From Aristolochia californica (Eukaryota > Streptophyta > Magnoliopsida > Piperales > Aristolochiaceae): 64,000 nt of DNA. The notes under the pieces were generated by a model. The model ran no database searches. It was given only the letters and a program-made list of their open reading frames with translations, and was not told the origin of the DNA. Positions 1-9,520 of the stretch are shown piece by piece. A program made the position numbers and the translations under genes. Within the stretch, counting starts at the first letter, position 1, and every line of letters starts with the position of its first letter. The DNA lies in the NCBI GenBank assembly GCA_029961685.1, contig JARWKL010000008.1:560501-624500 (forward strand), in the 5' to 3' direction.

Positions 1-169
1 TATTTTTTTGCCTCATAAAAATCTTATCCTTTTTTCCATCAATCAACTTGATGGGGACAAGAGAAATTCTCCAACATCTTCTTGAGGTCTCTACAAATCT
101 TATCTCGTTGATTTGAGCTGCAATAGGAGGATTTTGCTTCAGTGGCTCAGATATGCCATTCCATTGCAG

Positions 170-1276
170 GTATTCATAGCAATAGCATTGATACTGGGGG
201 ATGGTCTCTACAACTTCTTCAAGGTCATGAGCAGGACCCTGTCAGCTTTGTTTCTCCAACTCCAAAACAAGCGCTCCCTAATCCCTGTCACGGGTAACGG
301 GCTACAAATAAATGATTCCAAGTCATATGATGACCAGAAGCGGGCTCAACACTTTCTTAAGGAACAAATTCCAACGTGGGTTGCAATAGCAGGATATCTC
401 ACTGTTGCTGTCATCTCCATCATCACCCTACCACACATCTTTTCCCCCTTGAAATGGTACCATGTTCTAGTTGCTTACATATTTGCCCCCGTCTTAGCCT
501 TTTGTAATGCCTATGGGGCAGGTCTCACTGACTGGTCCCTTGCATCAACATATGGAAAACTTGCCATCTTCACAATTGGTGCATGGGCAGGGGCTTCCAA
601 TGGTGGGGTTCTGGCAGGCCTTGCTGCCTGTGGAGTAATGATGAACATTGTGGCAACTGCCTCCGACCTCATGCAAGATTTTAAGACAGGATACTTAACC
701 TTGGCGTCACCCAGGTCCATGTTCGTGAGCCAAGTGATTGGCACGGCAATGGGTTGTGTGATAGCTCCAAGTGTGTTCTGGCTCTTTTTCAAGGCATTTG
801 AGGACATTGGCATACCTAATACAGAGTACCCAGCCCCAAATGCAATAGTCTTCAGGAACATGGCCATTCTAGGGGTAGAAGGATTTTCCTCCTTACCAAA
901 ACACTGTTTGACTCTCTGCTATGTGTTCTTTGCTGCTGCCATTTTGATCAATGCAGTAAGAGATGCTTCTGGGAAGAAGGTGTCGAAATTTATTCCACTC
1001 CCAATGGCAATGGCAATCCCATTCTATCTTGGAGCTTACTTCGCCATTGATATGTGTGTTGGCAGCTTGATATTGTTCATCTGGGAGAAAACCAACAAGG
1101 TTAAAGCAGATGCATTCGCACCTGCTGTAGCATCTGGGTTAATTTGCGGGGATGGAATCTGGACTTTGCCTGCTTCAGTGCTTGCTTTGGCCAGGGTGAA
1201 ACCACCTATTTGCATGAAGTTTCTCTCGAGGAAAATGAACGGTAAAGTAGATACATACTTGTCAACGTTATCATAA
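170..1276 (+). CDS. Yellow-stripe-like (YSL) metal-nicotianamine transporter, 3' terminal exon (partial)
   Basis: This is the C-terminal 368 or so residues of an oligopeptide-transporter-superfamily YSL protein; the earlier exons lie left of the window. The family moves metal-nicotianamine complexes across membranes. The exon is taken to start at 170, after a pyrimidine-rich stretch ending in CAG, because the encoded [16 protein letters not shown] matches the family core and the upstream frame looks like intron. Several hydrophobic membrane spans follow, with the conserved blocks [53 protein letters not shown] and [13 protein letters not shown]. The ending ([10 protein letters not shown], then a short polar tail) resembles the YSL5/7/8 branch more than YSL1/2/3. 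The reading frame is intact to TAA at 1276. The family call is secure; the subgroup is inferred from remembered sequences. Confidence 0.93.
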   Translation, partial: VFIAIALILGDGLYNFFKVMSRTLSALFLQLQNKRSLIPVTGNGLQINDSKSYDDQKRAQHFLKEQIPTWVAIAGYLTVAVISIITLPHIFSPLKWYHVLVAYIFAPVLAFCNAYGAGLTDWSLASTYGKLAIFTIGAWAGASNGGVLAGLAACGVMMNIVATASDLMQDFKTGYLTLASPRSMFVSQVIGTAMGCVIAPSVFWLFFKAFEDIGIPNTEYPAPNAIVFRNMAILGVEGFSSLPKHCLTLCYVFFAAAILINAVRDASGKKVSKFIPLPMAMAIPFYLGAYFAIDMCVGSLILFIWEKTNKVKADAFAPAVASGLICGDGIWTLPASVLALARVKPPICMKFLSRKMNGKVDTYLSTLS

Positions 1277-2900
1277 CGGTGCTAACTAAATATGTACTTA
1301 GTTGTTCGAAAATCTGAAATCAATGTAATTCTCCATGGATTTAAGATGAAAAGCATGGAGTTGTTAGTCATACTCTACCGAAAATGCATATGTAGCAGTT
1401 ATGTTGTTACTCTATGCAGAGAAAATGCTGTCTCTGCGTATTTATATTTTAACGAAAGTTTGTGTCTGTGTGTACTTTCTAAATTTGTTGACGAGAAAAC
1501 CCCTATAGATAATTTACCTATCCCAGTCTTCCACGTACTTTATGTGGGCAAAGAAACTAATAAAAATGTCTTTTGACCAAAAGAGGCTGTTGCAAGCTGG
1601 AAAATGTCCTATATGTAACATATGATTGCTTGGTGCCACTTAATGTCATGGTTCCATTTCTTAAAGAGTTCTAGCTCCAATTGATGCATGAATGTAAAAA
1701 TTTCCAGAAGGAAATTTTAGGGTCCAGAATAGAGGATATAAACAGGGGATTGAAGTGCATAAGTGGAAATGCAAGACAGGATATGGAACGCAGATATTAA
1801 CCTATTACCAATAGTCTTCAGATCATAGCAGACGCAACTCAAACCTTAAATCCATACATCAAGCAATTAAGGAGGTTCTCTTACAAAAATAAAAAACATC
1901 ACCAGAAAATAAGGTACTGCGGAAGTTTTTGTTTGAGAAAGATTTGCCTATAAGACTTCGGTTTTCTCAAAAAAAAAAAAAAAAAAACGAAAGAATTAAG
2001 GAAAGAGGATAGACACTTATGAAATAAATTCAAGATCTCTAGTCAAAGTCGGCCCAAGACAATTAGAAGTTAATGCATAAGATGAATTCCAGATTTTCAA
2101 GGATAAAAATAGTTTAACGGTTAGATATGATGACAACAGAAGCATGCATTAACGCTTCGGAAAAGGATTTAAAGCGAAAACTTAGGAAAAACTACTATGC
2201 TCAGATTATGTTTCATTAATAAAATTAATCATCACTTGTAACAAGCACGTCTACAGCACTGTGATGACACCTCTCATAATCTTATGGATCCTGTACAGCC
2301 AATTACAGTACTATAATCTACAGACAAACTAATTAGAAGTAACATGTGTACTGAAGGTCACTTTCAGGTTTAGGCATTACGACTGTAGACAGTCGATGAA
2401 AAAATGGCATCCGAATTTCTTTTTAAGTAAAAGTTTTTTTGGTTTTCAGAGAAATATACTCAGTCGAGTATGAGTGATGATTTCCACAAATTTATATGAA
2501 GTAGTTGAACAGAAACGCCTTGCACTTTTTAAGCAGATAGGTCGTCAAAGCTGCTAGAATAAAAAAGTTATACACAGAAGAGATTATATATCAAAACCTT
2601 AGACAAATGTAACTATTCTATATATTTGGTTCATCTTCAAATTTACAATGATATTTTAAAACATAAAAGAGTATTCGTTAAAGTTTAAACAACAGTTGAC
2701 CACAAAAAACAAAAAAAGAATCATTAAACAAGTAAAAAAACGGACTCCATGCTTCAAGAACAAATAAGCTCGAACTACAAATATTGCCACGGTAACAATA
2801 ACTGAAGTTTTATTTTTAACAACATGCCATTGCTGAAACAAATTCGAAATTTTAATAAAATTAATCTACGAACATTCAATACTCAAAAAAGAGAAAAAAT
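1277..2900. other. YSL 3' UTR and AT-rich intergenic DNA
   Basis: This holds the probable 3' UTR of the YSL gene (to about 1.6-1.9 kb), an A-run near 1970, and AT-rich DNA with only short random open frames. I recognise no coding homology here. Confidence 0.6.
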
Positions 2901-3162
2901 CAAATCAAATTAATTTCGAAATCAGATATTCACATACCTGGAATCATCTGCTGCATGACACTCTCTGACACAAAAAATTAAACAAAAAAGTCAAAATATA
3001 AAGATAATTTCTTTGGTAGACTGCATCTTCATCACGCATCTGAGATTAGACACGAGTATAACTTGTTACAGAGAGAGACTAAAAATGCAAATAAGTAATC
3101 ATACCTCCATGTTGGAAGATAAAAAGCGGTGGCACTTCAGATGAAATTCATATAAATCTATT

Positions 3163-3270
3163 CATGTTTTCCCACAGCTTTCTTGAGCTTCGTACTAGGA
3201 TGTGCTTTAGGAAATAGATGAAGATAAAGAGACCTAAGTACCCAGTTCAAGAAAGCTGTGGAAAAGCATG
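3163..3270 (-). ncRNA. MIR396: miR396 precursor hairpin
   Basis: The minus strand carries a perfect mature miR396a at 3263-3243; its first 19 nt are UUCCACAGCUUUCUUGAAC and it ends in UG. The opposing arm at 3188-3168 reads GCUCAAGAAAGCUGUGGG followed by AAA, which is the known miR396b-3p form. The two arms pair almost throughout and extend into flanking pairing of CATGCTTTTCC with GGGAAAACATG, giving a hairpin of about 108 nt with a loop of about 54 nt. miR396 represses growth-regulating factor (GRF) mRNAs and so limits cell proliferation in leaves. The plus strand could also fold, but its 5' arm would have an extra C in the seed region, so the minus strand is the gene. Confidence 0.96.
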
Positions 3271-3889
3271 CTCCGATCTTTGTCATACTTCCTTGTCTCT
3301 CACTAATATTCCACAAACATTGAGGTCCTAATTAAAAGATGATGAGATCAAGTCCAGGAAAGCTGCATCGATGTCGATTGACATCATGGAAGGAAGAAAT
3401 AGTTTAAATAAACGAAAATATATAAACTACAAAATCTTAAAAAATGTGTAAAAGGGACAAGACGATGGTATCAAAATCAGAAAATGTGCTCAGATCCCAC
3501 TAAAATGCTTCTGCAAATGCAGAATAAAGAATTCAGTGGAAAATACAGTCATGAAGATTTTTGAAGAAGAGGAAAATAAAAATACCTCGCAATACTGCTC
3601 TAAGAAAAACAAAGAAGATATTAATAAAAATCCATAATAAAAAAAAAAAGAGAAAAGGTTGAACAATAGGAAAAGCTAAGTGATAAGTTGGATGTACTGT
3701 TAGTAGTTCAAAGAATAAAGCGAACACAAAGCTTAAACAAAAAACAGAAGAAGACGTCTCCTTTTATAAGAAAAAAAGGAAAAAAGAAAAAGAAAAATTG
3801 CGATAAGTGTCGAGCTCATTCGCAAAAACAAAAATAAATGCAGTGTAAAACTGAACCAGAAAGGTAGTTGAAATTAGACAGCCGAAAAG

Positions 3890-4810
3890 AACGTGCAAAA
3901 TTAAAATGAGCAAAGCAAATGAACAAAAAACAAAGAAGCAATCGAAGCTAGGCGAAATTAGATTTTTAATATCGGCTTATACAGATGAAAATAAACTAAG
4001 AATAACCTGCAGTTTGCAGAAATTATAAATTAAAAGAAACAAGATGAAAAATGACAATTATGGAAGGAAAGTAATGAAAAATAACAAAAAAATTAGCAAT
4101 CGACTGTCGAAGAACAATAAAATAAAAATATACTTATAAAGTATATATATTATCTGAAAATTGAAACCTAAAGGAGATAAAATCGATAAATTACAAGCAG
4201 TGTTGCAAAAGAAAGCAAGTTGAAAACTTAAAACAGAAAGAAAAAACAGCGTCAAATTACCATGATTGATGCAAAAGCAACTCAAACTTAGCGAGAAATG
4301 AATTTTAAAAATCAGCTAAAAAGAAGCAGACAAATAATCTGAATATTGCCTGCCGAGGGAGAAAGAAGAAATTTTTAAGACAGTGCTGCAAAAAGAAGGC
4401 AAACTGAAAACTGACAATGGGCAGAAAAAACCGCGCAAGATAACAAAGAGAGACGCAAAAGAACAGAAAACAAAAACGACTAAAACTTGGCAAAAAAAAT
4501 GAAAAACACAAAAGTGGATCAGAAAAAAAATCTGAGAATCGCCAGCATGCGCAGAAGAAAAAAATTTGATAAATTGCAAAGAGTGCAGCAAAACAAATTA
4601 AAAAACGGATCCGAGAAGGTGAGGAAAAAAGTGATAAAGAACAAAGAGTGCAGCAAAAGAAATAACGTAATTAATGAAATGCAAAGAGCTCTAAAAATAA
4701 CTATAAATCGCGCAAAATCAGATCCGAGAGAGCCAAAAAAATGATGTAGTACAAACCGTGCAGCAAAGAAAAATAAAACCTAAACAAACGTAAATAACAG
4801 CCAAAAATAA
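3890..4810. repeat. Degenerate tandem repeat array, about 185-200 bp period, A-rich
   Basis: Several short blocks recur in the same order. ATCTGAAAATTGAA-like boxes occur at 4152, 4337 and 4529. CAGTG(T/C)TGCAAAA followed by GAAGGCAA-like text occurs at about 4198 and 4381, with a shorter GAGTGCAGCAAAA form at 4580, 4645 and 4752. AAACTTAGCGA-like boxes occur near 3945, 4286 and 4482. I infer three to five badly diverged units. On the minus strand this lies upstream of the MIR396 hairpin, so it is probably intronic or 5' in the primary transcript. Confidence 0.5.
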
Positions 4811-5109
4811 GAAGAAAACATGCAAAATCAGATCCGACTAGAAAGAGAAAATCACACATTAGAAGACAACTTCGCGGAACTAGCTACAAAATGCAGATAT
4901 TCTAAAATCATGACTCCCTGCAGATCTGTTGTAACTACAGACGCAGATCATCTTAACCGAAATGCAGTAAATGAGATAAAAAACATATTAAATCACAGAA
5001 AGACAAAGAAAAGAAGGAAGACAGAGTCGAGAGATGGAGCAGCACTGCGGCAGGGTTTGGGATAAGAAGACGGAAGAAAAAACACGCAAAGAGAAGGCGC
5101 AGAAGCAGC

Positions 5110-6496
5110 TACCAGTGGTGTCCCTTAAGCGAACGCGTGGGCTTTAATAACGTGAACTGGGCGAGAATCAGAGAAGGGAAGGGAAGGAGCCCGCCAGCGC
5201 GGATTCCCACGCATACAACCTGGGCTGATGCCTAACTGAATGATTCCTCGTGCGCCCGATCACACGTGCGCGTACCAAATAAAACTGGGCCGCGTGTGGC
5301 GCGGGAAGGTTCCCGAGGCAGGGCGTATGTGGCCATCGATCTGGGGATTGGGAGTTTCCGATGAGGCGTTTTGCTCACCGGTTCCCGATCTTCCCGTTCA
5401 GTGCGCCGGATTGTGCGCCGACGTGTCCACGGCCTGCGACTGATGACTCTTTTGAGTCTGAGAGACTGAAACAGCCGCCGGGGCCCACCTCTGACTTCGC
5501 TTTGACTCGCCGAAAGGCACTACACTTGTTTTCTACCCCAAAAGTGGGGCCATTGAGAAATGGCCGTACACGGGCTCAACAGGCTGATGAAGGGACCCGA
5601 CTGATTGATGTGTTTTAAAAAGCTGGGATTTTGCATGGTGGAAGGAGAAGGCGACCGGATTGCGCGCCGACAAATTTCACGGGATGGATCCGTGCGTTAG
5701 GGCGTCTTTGGCAGCTTACGATTTTCACTACCGTCCAATCTGGATTTCTGTCTTTGTTTTTTTTAACGGTCAAACTTTCAAGTTTATACAGAGGTACTTT
5801 GTCAGGTTATCTTTGGAGCTTAAACTTGAGGTAATGCCCTTGACGGAGGTGTATGTTCTTTATTTTAGGTCTATTATGCTGGTAATTATATATTAATATG
5901 CTTCATTGTAAAATATTGGATTCCATCCAGTTAAAAAATTTTGAGTTCAAGCTCGATTCCAATTTTAATGCAATCAAGTTCTATTAAAACTCTATTTTGG
6001 CTAATTATCCAAAAAATTGAATACAAGTTTGGTCGAGAATCCCATAATGCAAATAATACGTAGTATGTTCAAGCTTCTTTACTAGAGGTACAAGTCAAGT
6101 CTTTTTCTTCAGTTTTAATTGTAGTGAGGGGGAGGGGGGTCGCTGCGTGGGTTGACTGGTAGTGGTGTGTCATTGTCTTTTTCTACGTCGATTTTTGAGC
6201 GGTCAGGAAGTGGACAGAGGAGCTGTTGCTTCTCGAGACCCCCTGCACCAGATCCGCACAAAGGAGCTTCGTTCAAAGCATCTCTTTACCAGCCAGCCCT
6301 AGAAAAACCAGGGCTTGCATGGTTGTCTTCCTGCTGTAAATGATGTTTTGACATTCTTGTTTTGTGATCATCCTCTGCATCCATAAATCTCCAAAATCCC
6401 ACGAAGGAAAGTGCATGACTTTGTGAGCTTTTGCACAGAAAAACCCAAAAACGGTGTTACGAAAAAAAAAAAAAAAAGTGCAAGCTCGAAAATTCT
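5110..6496. other. Intergenic region with GC-rich promoter-like stretch
   Basis: The first 600 bases are GC-rich compared with their surroundings, contain an ACGTG core (CACACGTGCG at about 5260), and probably hold the MIR396 promoter on the minus strand. The rest is AT-rich and has only short open frames that I do not recognise. Confidence 0.45.
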
Positions 6497-7254
6497 TCAC
6501 GAGAACAACGACTCTTCCATAAGACGGTTCTCTTCTTCCTCTGGTTTCGCTTGAACTGCAACCTCTGGAAGAGTGCGAAAACTCATCCGCCCCTGACAAG
6601 AGAGTTTGAGAAGGTCGATGATTTGTTCCGGCTCACTTGCAGCAGCCTTCCGCTCCTGAACTTTATTCACCTTCGTCCTGAAAAATCCAGAAAAAAAATC
6701 AGTAAAATTAATCATAGAGAACACAGCAAGAAGATCAGAAACAAATCCAAACCTCCTGGCGTGGCGTCTAGCCTCCCTATCCACCCTGATTTTGTCGATC
6801 TTCTTAATAGCCGTAAGTGTGTTCTCCGCAAGATTCCTATCATATCTCTCAGACCTGTTTCGCTTCCTTTCAAACTGAAATCTTGCGTCCTGTAGAAGCC
6901 ACCCTTTCAGTAAGCACATTCATCTTCTTTGTTGGAATTTGGAAGGATGACGCAGAACAGATACCTGTGTCGGGTCTTTTCCATGCAATCGTCTGTAGAC
7001 CTTAGTTCATTTTACCTTCCGTGGATTTCTCTTCATTTTGATCTGAAAAAACAGGAAAAAATGCAGAAAGAAATAGCAAATTACAATTCCCAGTGCCAAA
7101 AGATTTGCAGGTGGCCATAGTTTTAGAATTCAAAATTGTCTAAAGCAAAATCAATTTGAAACAAAACCAGCACCTTAGCATCACTGCGGACAAACTGAAT
7201 GCCATGCCCCGTATAGATAGTAGAGGAGCAAAACCAACACTTCTCTAACCTCAT
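6497..7254 (-). pseudogene. RLP24: RLP24 (ribosome-biogenesis L24-like) gene copy with in-frame stop and decayed exon
   Basis: The minus strand encodes most of a plant RLP24, a nucleolar 60S-assembly factor related to ribosomal protein L24. Exon 1 (7254-7174) reads [25 protein letters not shown] with the CxxC zinc-binding start and a good GT donor. The next segment (7043-6966) reads IKMKRNPRKVK-stop-TKVYRRLHGKD: the expected tryptophan codon TGG is TGA at 7009-7007. The expected block FRFCRSKCHKNF, with the second cysteine pair, is missing or scrambled (7173-7044). Exon 6889-6753 is well kept ([30 protein letters not shown]). The last exon (6677-6497) is recognisable but strongly diverged. 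Introns are retained, so this is a decayed gene duplicate, not a processed copy. Sequencing error at the stop cannot be excluded, but the scrambled exon argues against it. Confidence 0.85.
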
Positions 7255-7691
7255 CTGCCCTGAACACCAGAAGCAATGATTTTCTGTAACAAGTACAAGA
7301 CAAAAATGTAATTCAGAACATAATGAGAACTGAGAACAGAATTCAATCTCAAAAAGCGGCCTTCCCCCCTCCCCCCGCACAAAGCCACCCAACAGCCATC
7401 AATAGACTAAAAAACGGGCCTTCCCATTTCCCCTGCACGGCTCCGGGGCACCGCTGCCCATTTTTCTCTCAAATCATGAGATCGGAGAAGAAGGGAGAAG
7501 GCACGGGTGTCCCCCTTCCAGCCTACAATAAAAAAATATAGTAAAAAATTAATGATAATTAGATACCTGGAGGCTGGACTGCAATAAACGAAGATGGAAA
7601 AGGAGCAACGCAGTCAGATGAGAGAGACACCGGAGAGACGAACACGGGCGCTCGGGGAAGAAGGGTAAAGGGTAGGGTGTAATACTGCAAT

Positions 7692-7707
7692 GCGACAAGG
7701 GTTTATA
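7692..7707 (-). promoter_or_regulatory. TATA plus telo-box-like motif upstream of the RLP24 copy
   Basis: The minus strand reads TATAAACCCTTGTCGC, a TATA-like element fused to an AAACCCT telo-box-like core. Telo-boxes are common in promoters of plant ribosomal and ribosome-biogenesis genes. A leader of about 60-130 nt with a plausible 5' UTR intron donor (CTCCAG|GTATC near 7567) lies downstream. Confidence 0.5.
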
Positions 7708-8018
7708 TCATAGTAGTAAAATTATCAAATTACCCTCCATCTGTACCAAGTAGTCGGTATTCGGGTATTCGTTTACCCTGGTAATTTGATAATCGGGTAG
7801 TCGTGGGAAATATTGATGGTGTTAAACGGGCACTCGTGTTATGGCTGTGGCCTGAGAGTTCGATTACGTTTCTTAAAATCATGGTTCCTTTTATTTGTGA
7901 AAATGCATTAATTTAGAAAAACAGAGAAATTTTCATTACTAAAAATATAGAAAAATAATTTTCATTACTTTAAAATAAAAAATTAATAAAAATTAAAGTA
8001 ATTCTTGATCATTTTTAT

Positions 8019-8021
<3 letters not shown>

Positions 8022-8066
<45 letters not shown>
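8022..8066. repeat. (AT)n microsatellite
   Basis: This is an uninterrupted run of alternating A and T of about 45 bases in AT-rich intergenic DNA between the RLP24 copy and the SMART element. The flanking stretch from 7710 to 8320 holds no recognisable gene. Confidence 0.95.
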
Positions 8067-8067
<1 letters not shown>

Positions 8068-8321
8068 TATTTTTAATTAAAAAATTATTTATATTATTGA
8101 TTGAAACGGTATAATTTATTTTTCTATTGTTTTCTATAATAGATATAAAGACAAGGAAACCTATAAAATTAATTAAAATTAGTCAAAAACGGTTTCTCCA
8201 TTTTTTTTTGTTTTCTTGTAGTGGCACAAACGGTCTATTAGACAAATTAAGCATATCTTACAAAATTTTGGTTGCTCATCGATTAAAAATAATTTAATTA
8301 TAAGGTTAGATGATTAGAAAT

Positions 8322-8654
8322 TGTTAAAAAATAATCCCACATGGGTTAATGGATACAAAGATCTTGAGTTTATTATATGGGAAAAAAAGTTTTCCTAAGT
8401 GGCTAGTTACTTTGGAATAAGGCCTTAGACCCAATTTAACATAATATCAGAGCAAACCACTCAATATGTGGGGTTCCACCTAAATTATCCACTTGTATAG
8501 TCACAAAAGAGAACCGACCTACACGTGAGGGAGAGTCTTAAAAAATAGTCCTACATGGATTAATGGATACAAAGATCTTGAGTTTATTAGATGGGAAAAA
8601 AAGTTCCTTGAGTGGTTAGTCATTTTGGAATAAGGTTTTGGACCCAATTTACCT
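8322..8654 (+). mobile_element. SMART-type miniature LTR retrotransposon, about 333 bp
   Basis: Two direct repeats of about 120 bp flank a tiny interior. The left LTR (8322-8441) starts TGTTAAAA and ends TTAACA. Immediately after it comes TAATATCAGAGC (8442-8453), a near-match to the TGGTATCAGAGC primer-binding site complementary to initiator tRNA-Met. The right LTR (8536-8654) is preceded by the polypurine tract GAGGGAGAG (8527-8535). LTR bodies share blocks such as GGATACAAAGATCTTGAG and GACCCAATTTA. All cis signals of an LTR element are present with no coding sequence, as in the TRIM/SMART class. The LTRs differ at many sites, so the insertion is not recent. I found no clear target-site duplication. 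Confidence 0.8.
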
Positions 8655-9520
8655 TAGTTTTAACAAAGCTCTAGTTCAAGACCTTAACATAAAAAACTCT
8701 CCTAATTAAGTCACAACTCAAGTCTCATGAAATTTCATTTTTGTTTGGAAAACTATTTGAACTATTGTAATTAAATGAAATAAATTACTTATTTAAAAAT
8801 TAACTATAATAAAAATTTAAACTAATAAATAAAATAAAAAACATTTATAAATTCTCATAAGGTATTAATAGTAATAAGTATTTATAATTTAATTAAAATA
8901 TAATACCATTATGTAAATACATCCTCTCGAAAAAAAGAAAAAAAAGAAGTAAATCCAGTAAATTGTTCAAGGAATTGACGATGAAAAGTATCAAAGGTCA
9001 TCGTTAAGCACAATTCGGCAAAACCTGGTTGCTTCGCATAAAAATTATTCAAAAATAGAGAAAAAGCAAAAGATGATAGCGAAGGAGAAGAAGAAAAAAA
9101 CGATTCGGAGCGTCGTGATGATGATAATGAAAGATGCCAAAATTCTGACCTACAGATACGATTTTCCCCTCCTGCTTCGCCTTTCTTCGATGGGGTCTCG
9201 CCAAAGTCCATAAAAGCAGAGATTTAGATCATTGCAGAGTGTAAATTAAGCTTTCTCTACCACCATCAAAAGCTAAAGCAGATAACGACCCGGAAAAAGT
9301 TTCGGTGAGAAAAGCTAGCTGCAAAAGTCCTCCAATGCGAACGCTGGAATCAGAAGAAAAGATGGTGTAGATTGTATCAGATCGTTTGTGGGAACAGGAA
9401 GAGGGATTTTCTAGTTCGGAGTAGTTGGTGGGATTTGTAGACTTTTGTTAACGATATAAGCGGTCGAGTGTTGGAAAATTAACGAGAAAAGTTCGGTGAT
9501 CGATTCTAGTGGTATCAGAT
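8655..9520. other. AT-rich spacer and 5' region of the bHLH gene
   Basis: The first 250 bases are very AT-rich. From about 9060 the DNA becomes more balanced and pyrimidine/purine patterned, and probably holds the promoter and 5' UTR of the bHLH gene that starts at 9521. A 100-codon open frame on the minus strand (8909-9211) has no recognisable product. Confidence 0.45.

Larger units (their letters stand above)
2912..5110 (-). other. Probable spliced primary transcript of MIR396
   Basis: On the minus strand the DNA around the miR396 hairpin has the look of a long, non-coding, intron-containing RNA gene. A GC-rich, promoter-like stretch lies at about 5100-5400. The DNA from 5100 down to 3300 is CT-rich on the minus strand. 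Several good donor sites occur: GAG|GTATG at about 3104 downstream of the hairpin and CCAG|GTATGTG at about 2938. A tiny candidate exon precedes the latter, after an acceptor ending TGTGTCAG. No long reading frame is present. The transcript ends are guesses; RNA data would be needed to fix them. Confidence 0.4.

Noticed and set aside
3168..3263. miR396 hairpin on the plus strand
   Set aside because: Inverted arms always fold on both strands, but only the minus strand gives the exact 21-nt mature sequence.
4487..5065. Lys/Arg-rich plus-strand open frames of 81-85 codons
   Set aside because: The composition simply reflects the A-rich degenerate repeat; no codon bias or homology.
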